NCBI GenBank assembly: GCA_933207985.1
Contig: OW240912.1
Span: 81,904,852 to 81,968,851, forward strand
DNA length: 64,000 nt
From: Pelobates cultripes
Lineage: Eukaryota; Chordata; Amphibia; Anura; Pelobatidae
Reading direction: 5' to 3'
The notes beneath the pieces are model-generated. The model worked only from the letters and a program-made list of their open reading frames with translations, made no database searches and was not told the DNA's origin. The position numbers and the translations under genes are program-made. Below, piece by piece: positions 57,715 through 64,000 of the stretch (the stretch's first letter is position 1; each line of letters begins with the position of its first letter).

Positions 57715-59990
57715 TATTAGGCATGTGCATGGGGAAAATATTCGGCTCGGTTCGGCATTCCGAAATTCGGCACTTCGACACTTCAGAACTTCAGCACTTC
57801 GGCACTTGAACACTTCGGAACTTCACCACTTCGGAACTTCGGCAACTTCGGCACTTCGGATCTTAGACACTTCGGAACTTTGGCACTTCGGCAACTTTGG
57901 CACTTCGGAACTCCAGCATTTCGGGACTTTTCTTGCAGACGCTTGGTAGATAACTCCCTAATTCCCACGGTATTAGGGAGTTATCTACCAAAAGGCTGAA
58001 AGACCTAAATTGGTCTTTCAGCCAAATTTACCAATACTAAGTGAAAATTACTTAGTATTAGTAAATTTTGCCCCTACTCGCTAAACCGTGAGTAGGGACA
58101 TGTCTAGTAATCAGTGAGCAGCTTGTGGCTGATCACTGTTTAAAAAAAAAAAAAAAAGTGTCCCCCCTCCCTGAGCGGTGAGTGGGGGCCCTAAAGTAAA
58201 AAAAGGTGGAGGACCTATTGTCCTCCCCACCAGCCCCACCCCTGTGCGGCGGGTGGGGGCCCTAAATAAAAATTGGGGGGGTACCTAATGTCCTCTCCCC
58301 TGGCCCCCACCCCTGAGTGGTGGGTGGGGCCCTAAACAAGAATAAGAGGGGGGACCTAATGTCCTCCCCCTGGCCCCCACCCCTGAGCGGTGAGTGGGGG
58401 CCCTAAATGCAAATTTAACCCCCATCCCCCCCAAGATAACTAGGGGTCCCCAAACCCCTAGTCACCCCCTCCCCCAAAAAATAAACTCCTACCTACCCCC
58501 CTAAAAATAATGTCCTCCCCCTGGCTCCCACTCCTGAGCGGTGGGTGGGGGCCCTAAATACAAATTGGGGGGGACCTAATGTCCTCCCCCCTGTCCCCCA
58601 CGCTGTGTAAAATGAAACAGAGCACTCTGATTGGTGGATTTCAAACCAACCAATCAGAGTGCTGTGACAGGTAAATGTAGAGACTTACCTGTCAGTCTCT
58701 TCATTTACCTGTCAGAGCACTCTGATTGGATGGCTTAAACCCACCAATCAGTGTTCTCTGAGCCTAATTGCAGAGCGGGGCAAGTCTTTATAAGCCTTCC
58801 TCCGCCCTGCAAAGCTCAGTCTGTGCGGAGCCCTCGCCGGGTGAAGATGGATTTTTTTTATTTTTTTTTTTATTGCCTCGGTTATTATGGATTTTTATTT
58901 GGCCTTTTTTGGGGCTGAAAAAAGATTTTTGAAGAAAGAAAACATCAAATTGTAAGTTTATTTTTATTTTTACAGGTATTTAGTTAAAGGTCCCTCCTCA
59001 TTATTTTTAGGGTGAGAGGGGTAGGTAGGAGTTTATTTTTTGGGGGAGGGGGTGACTAGGGGTTTGGGGACCCCTAGTCACCTAGGTGGAGGGGGGTTAA
59101 ATTTGTATTTAGGGCCCCCACCCGCCGCTCAGGGGTGGGGGCCAGAGGGGAGGAGATTAGGTCATCCCCCCAATTTGTATTTAGGGCTCCCACCCACCAC
59201 TCAGGGGTGGGGACCAGGGGGGAGGACATTAGGTCCCCCCCTTATTCTAGTTTAGGGCCCACACCCACCGCTCAGGGGTGGGGGTCAGGGGGGAGGACAT
59301 TAGGTCCCCCCCAATTTGTATTTAGGGCCCCCACCCGCCGCTCAGGGGTGGGACCCGGGGAGGGGCAATAGGTCCCCCCTTTAGTTTAAAAGCCACAGGC
59401 TGCTCACTGTTTAATAGACATGCCCCTACTCACGGTATAGCAAGTAGGGGCATAATTTACTAATACTAAGTATTCTTTACTTAGTATTAGTAAATTTGTC
59501 TGAAAGACCAATTCAGGTCTTTCAGCCTTTTAGAAGATAGCTCCCTAATACCGTGGGACTTAGGGAGTTATCTACTTATTCATTCCTGTCATTACACTGA
59601 CTGGCTAAGTAACTTACATTTTATATGAATGTATGTTACTTGATTGTTGTAAGTGTTGCAAATGCTCACCGCTGAATCCTGGCTATGTTTGTATACTTTT
59701 TATTTGAAATTGTATACAGTGTAACATTCTTCTTCTTTCACTGGGTAAGTATATTAGTACAATACTGTGCTTCGGAACTTCGGCACTTTGACACCTCGGA
59801 ACTTCGGCAACTTCGGAACTTCTACACTTCAGCAATTCGGCACTTCGGCACTACTACACTTCGGAAATTCGGTAATTTCGGCACTTCGGCAATTCAGCTA
59901 TTCGGACATTCGGAAGCACCCGATTGTCCGAATTACCTGAAATTCGGCCAAATTTTAATTCGGACCGAAACGAATTGCGCGTCTATTGAA
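57715..59990. mobile_element. Large foldback element with terminal short repeats
   Basis: Outer parts (57760-57920 and 59770-59900) are arrays of a 9-10 base unit like ACTTCGGCA. The left terminus has GGCATGTGCATGG, the right terminus GACCGAAACGAATTGCGCG. Inside, 57937-58600 and 59000-59590 are inverted copies (CTAATTCCCACGGTATTAGG; CTTAGTATTAGTAAATTT). The centre is a CCAAT-rich cassette. No transposase. Related to 42320-43640. Confidence 0.82.
58600..58990 (+). promoter_or_regulatory. Promoter-like cassette in the foldback centre
   Basis: ATTGG/CCAAT boxes in two hairpins (58626-58660, 58715-58752), TCTTTATAAGCC at 58794 (TATA-like), GTGAAGATGGAT at 58840, AATTGTAAGT (58948, splice-donor-like) and TTTTTACAGGTA (58967, acceptor-like). 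Most of it is conserved at 42880-43210. Function inferred only from motifs. Confidence 0.4.
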
Positions 59991-62180
59991 CATAACTACT
60001 GTAAGCTGACTATCTACCCATGGGTGCATACCATTAGAAATTTTGCTGTATAGTTTTTGCAATACTGTGAAATATTTCAGCCACTGGGTTCTAATCGGTT
60101 TATAAAAAAACATAGAGACATAAATATTTAAGACATCAGCCTTCTCCTGATCTTTATTACCCTACCCATTTCAGATTTCATTTATTGCCATTGATGTACT
60201 TAGGGAAATGTTGAATTCGACTTGATTAGTTTGGTGTTTAGATTTATGTTTTAAAATTTAGCCCAACTAACTGCCATTTTTAATATTTAGTTGGTATCTT
60301 TGTATTTGATAACATTTGCTGCTGACCTATCAGACATATTTTGGATGCATTTTTTTGCCTTTCAGTTAGTTTATATTAGTTCAGGACTGTATTTTGCTAA
60401 ATGCATACCTACCAATGGTACTGGATATGGCAAAAATGTCTGGTTTCTCTCCCACCATTCCAGGTTGGTTCTCCGGTATCGTGCATGCTGGGACACCAGG
60501 GAACTCTCCTCAGCAAGTTCTATACAAGTGCATTATTAGACATCCTCTTACTGTGTTGAATGTTGTCATAGCGTTATGAACCATGCACAGAGCACTTCAT
60601 CAGTACTCTGTGTGTGTTCTGCCCTGAGTAAGGCCAGTGTTGATGTCAGTCGACCAAGGAAGGGGAATATCTTTCTTGCATTAATGAACACCAGGAAGAC
60701 ATACCCCCTTCATTGGGAAACCTGTCATTTGCAGTTAGGACCACACAATTTCAGGAGTCACCAGTGCCGGAAGTGGCATGCCTCCATAGGCTCACCTACC
60801 CTCAGTCCTAATTTCATATCTCAGAATCTTGGGAAGTATGTAACTGAATTATCACATTGATATCTACAAAAATATTTCTCCACCAGAGATAAGCCTATAA
60901 TAAAATCTAGCTGGGCATATTCTTTTTTTTTTTTATTTGTGGTATATTTGAGAAGTATATTTTTGTAATGTTAGTTAAGAAATATCACAATAAAATTCCA
61001 CAACCAGACACTGTAATAGAAAAAGTACTTTAGGATATGTGCTCTCCGTGTGCAACTGCTTTGGCCTATGCTTACTATACATGAAAATTATACACAAGAT
61101 AAAACTAGGGATATGGTTAACTGGATTGATACTTATGATTTGGACAACTTTCCCAGGGCAGAGACCTCTGATAGGAAAGGATTTTAATATGGCACCAAAT
61201 GTTGGCCAGCAAAGTGAATAAAGTGTGCATTAACTGCTGTAAAAAAAATGAACCATTTTCCTCTGCCAGATCGTCTCTCCACTATGGAAGCAAAGTGAGA
61301 GAGAATTAGGTACATCTTTTTGCGTGAGAAGGGAAAATAGACTTAGCTTTATTTTCTAGTCATAAGATGGACTTGTTTTTAGGAACCTTTTGTGAATGTT
61401 ATTCTTTAGATATTCAAGGGACTGGACTGTGGATTGAAGTGTAGGGGGGCAGTGGATTATTTTTTGGATTGTTCTGTTCATTTTCAGATATGTTGAGAAA
61501 TCATGCAAATAATGTAGTTGGAGCACAAAACTGCATAATTTGATTTTTTTTTTTTTATGCTTACTAAACCATACCTTCCTTTCCTACATTTATCTCAAAA
61601 CTGTCTCATTGGGCACGAGGAACATCTTAAAAAAGAAAGGATATTCTGGCTGAAAGATTAATAATACAATCCTCAAATTCTGATGCTTTTAATATTGGCT
61701 GAAGGAGAAATTGTCTGGCAAGTAAGTTTAGGGAGGGAGACATGAGGAACCTTCTAAAGGCTGGTTGTGTGATCAGTGACAAGTGGAGCATTACATTCTC
61801 TTTAATCTTATGTAGGACAAATTCAGATTTGGCTTCATTCTGTTTATGGGCTCAAAGAAAAGCACAACATTGCTTTCTCATAATCCTAACACATAAATCC
61901 ATATTTGGCTTGCCCTCTATGTTTTATTTTTCAAATCACCAATTACTGGGTTTTATATTAAGTCCAACATTCAGTAAATATTTAATTCAAGCGTTATACG
62001 ACTGTTAAGGCCATGAAGAGTAAGCAAATAAACTTTGGTATACATAGAAGGAGAAAAGAAATGAGTCTAATTCAAGAATAGTTAAAAAGAATAGAGAGTA
62101 TTGACCCAAAACAATAGTGAAAAAGAAAAGAAAAAAATGTAGAAGTAGGTAAGGGCCAGGACCTAGAAGCACTGGAAGAC
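59991..62180. other. Unassigned AT-rich region
   Basis: 2.2 kb. No recognised coding sequence. Poly-T runs near 60925 and 61545 could be decayed retroposon tails. Confidence 0.5.
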
Positions 62181-62797
62181 ATGTTAACCTCTTAAGGAGC
62201 AAGGTTGTTTTGAGATGCAACACATTTGTGACCAAGTCCTTTTTGGCATTTTTGATATATGCTCATTCTACCATAATTTCACCTTTTCTGTTTAACTGCA
62301 CCCATACATGTTATATATCTTTTTTTTTTTTTTTTTTGAAGGGCTTTCTTTGATTCCCTATATGTATCCATAACACAATATAAAATAGGAATAAAATATA
62401 AAAAAATTGAAAACAATTAAAAAACATTTTTCTCAGTTTTATATTAAATCATTTTTACACACCAAGTGCATTTAAAGTAACTAACTCAAAAATAGACTTG
62501 CTAATTAACCCTGATTGTTAATTAATTTTTTAGAAGTTATAAAACAAGAGAGATTGATTTACCATTTAAAGCTATTCAAAACAGCTACACAAAAGTATAT
62601 ACTTCTAGAAAGTACATACCCCAGGCTATATAACTAAGAGCATTTTATCATAAACCTAGGTGAAATTTTTTTAATAATTTGTGTTTTTTTCACACCTGTT
62701 TTACAATGAGGAAAATCACAGACCAAATGTGTCCCACCCCATATTTGTATTATGCTCTATGAGCATTCTGTACTTTGTTATTATAGTATGTAGTAAG
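62181..62797. other. Possible decayed DNA transposon end and poly-T tract
   Basis: GTTAACCTCTTAAGGAGCAAGG near 62182 resembles the TTAACCCCTTAAGGACC element terminus. A poly-T run of about 20 lies at 62320-62338. No coding sequence. Confidence 0.4.
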
Positions 62798-63100
62798 AGT
62801 GATGCACATTGTTCATCTATCAACCGGGGATCCCTAATTGTGGCTCCAGCTGACAGAGGGGACCCTCAGATATCAAAAAATATCTGGGGCTCCCTGGTTT
62901 TACCTTGAAAAAGACTGAGGGCACATTCATAAATATTGTGCATGACCGCATTTAAAGGGCTATGTGCAGTTCTCACTTTGAGTGCTGCACATAGCTCATC
63001 TGTCAGTGTGGGGCCACTAACTGTGGTGGCAACTGACAGAGGGATCCCTCAGATAGCCAATGATATCTCGGGCTCCCTGGTACTAGCAGGTACTTTTAAT
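62798..63100. repeat. Direct repeat, 187-bp spacing
   Basis: Two imperfect copies at 62798 and 62985, each with TGCACAT-G-TCATCT, CTGACAGAGGG, CCCTCAGATA and TCTSGGGCTCCCTGGT. Divergence suggests an old duplication. Confidence 0.78.
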
Positions 63101-64000
63101 GCATGGCAGTCTATTACAATGGCACTGTCATGCCTTTCTCTTCCAGTTTTTCTTTCCTCATGTCCTTTGTAACTTAGAGGAACACCCCAGGTATATTGTG
63201 GGCGCCATAAACATTTTATCTAAACAAACGGTGCTTGCAGTCCCCTGGCATTTGCTTACTTTCAAAGGATAAACCATTTTTCAAACGGTTTAATACACAA
63301 TAAGTTTTTCCAGGTGCCTGTCTGCTACATCTCCTCTTGTGCTCGGGCTAATATGTAAGCATTTGCACGAGCAGCAAAGAAAAAGCATTGATATGGTGAG
63401 ACTATCAGCTTATGCTCTTACCATGTGAAGAGTAATCAAATATAGCAAAGTGTAAGGGTAAAATGCTGACTGTGCACAAAACTGCTGCAACTATCACCAT
63501 GTGTTACGTCACTTCACGCAGCACAAACACAGTGTCAACAAAAATCAAATTATAGATGAGAGCACACAGTACATAAATAAAATATGAACATTTAGGATTT
63601 GGATACAGTCTGAAAAACACAAATATAAAAACTGACCATAGAATAGTTTATTACATATTAATAAATAAAATCATGTAGTTATATAGTTATTAAACTCACA
63701 TGCTGCTGAACCAAATATAGCAGGCAGGCACACACTTTTCAGACCCCAATCAGATATCTCTAAGTATGTACATCAAGCATGTCAAAATGGATATATTTGT
63801 GGCCCATCTGCCCTGGGGCCACTTTGTGTTGTGCAAGGCACAAGAGCAGTGCTGGAACTGGAGGACGAGCGGATCATCTTAAGGTAGGGGAAGAGGGGTT
63901 TGGGGGACCTTTCTGCGTAGTGTGTTAAATTGGGGAGGGGGACAATGTATTAATTTAAAGGAAGGAAGGGGGTGTTGTATTCATTTGAGGGAGGGAGCAA
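63101..64000. other. Unassigned region to window end
   Basis: No recognised coding sequence. The last 100 bases have two GGGGGACAATGTATTMATTT-like units, possibly the start of a tandem repeat. Confidence 0.45.

Noticed and set aside
60291..60860. Clustered short plus-strand frames as exons of a host gene
   Set aside because: No conserved domain, no convincing splice sites, and composition like the surrounding AT-rich DNA.

Overview
The window looks like transposon-dense, non-genic DNA from an amphibian, most likely a frog. This is inferred from the repeat mix: hAT and Tc1/mariner DNA transposons, abundant TTAA-flanked non-autonomous elements, CR1/L2-type and Tx1/L1-type LINEs, a Penelope-like element, LTR retroelements and an endogenous retrovirus. 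I found no convincing host protein-coding gene, tRNA or rRNA. Every recognisable coding stretch belongs to a mobile element, and most are broken. One assembly gap of 100 Ns lies at 47090-47189.

Layout. 1-8817 (minus): a class I endogenous retrovirus with a 5' LTR (8218-8817), a tRNA-Lys-type primer binding site, no recognisable gag, a protease-pol pseudogene (stop codon, frameshift, lost integrase core) and an env frame that stays open for all 475 codons visible before it leaves the window. 8818-9558: 3' half of a Tc1 transposon. 9831-11945: CR1-type LINE split by a TA-flanked foldback transposon (10628-11655). 13935-16699: hAT element containing an L2-like LINE that contains a TTAA MITE. 18685-24105 (minus): CR1/L2-type LINE split by a hAT with a perfect 8-bp target duplication (20994-22472) and by a second MITE.

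25017-36562: a four-level nest. A hAT-type element carries a minisatellite, which is split by a Penelope-like element, which is split by a 7.3-kb Tx1/L1-like LINE with an open ORF1 and an ORF2 with one frameshift. 37070-37848: a mariner-like transposase relic followed by a 328-bp-period repeat holding a near-canonical hammerhead ribozyme fold. 41686-44931 and 57715-59990: two large foldback elements sharing a CCAAT-rich cassette. 46235-50724: Tc1 element with long terminal repeats, carrying an LTR retrotransposon whose 3' open frame is built from 16-residue repeats. 51933-52926: a second TA-flanked foldback. 53782-54145: reverse MITE. 55545-56521: probable solo LTR. The remainder is AT-rich sequence without recognisable genes.

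The elements do not form a pathway. The nesting gives a relative age order: the Tx1/L1 is younger than the Penelope element, which is younger than the outer hAT; the LTR element is younger than its Tc1 host. The best candidates for unusual biology are the hammerhead-bearing repeat, the open env frame in an otherwise broken provirus, and the recurrent splice-donor and promoter-like modules in the non-autonomous elements.
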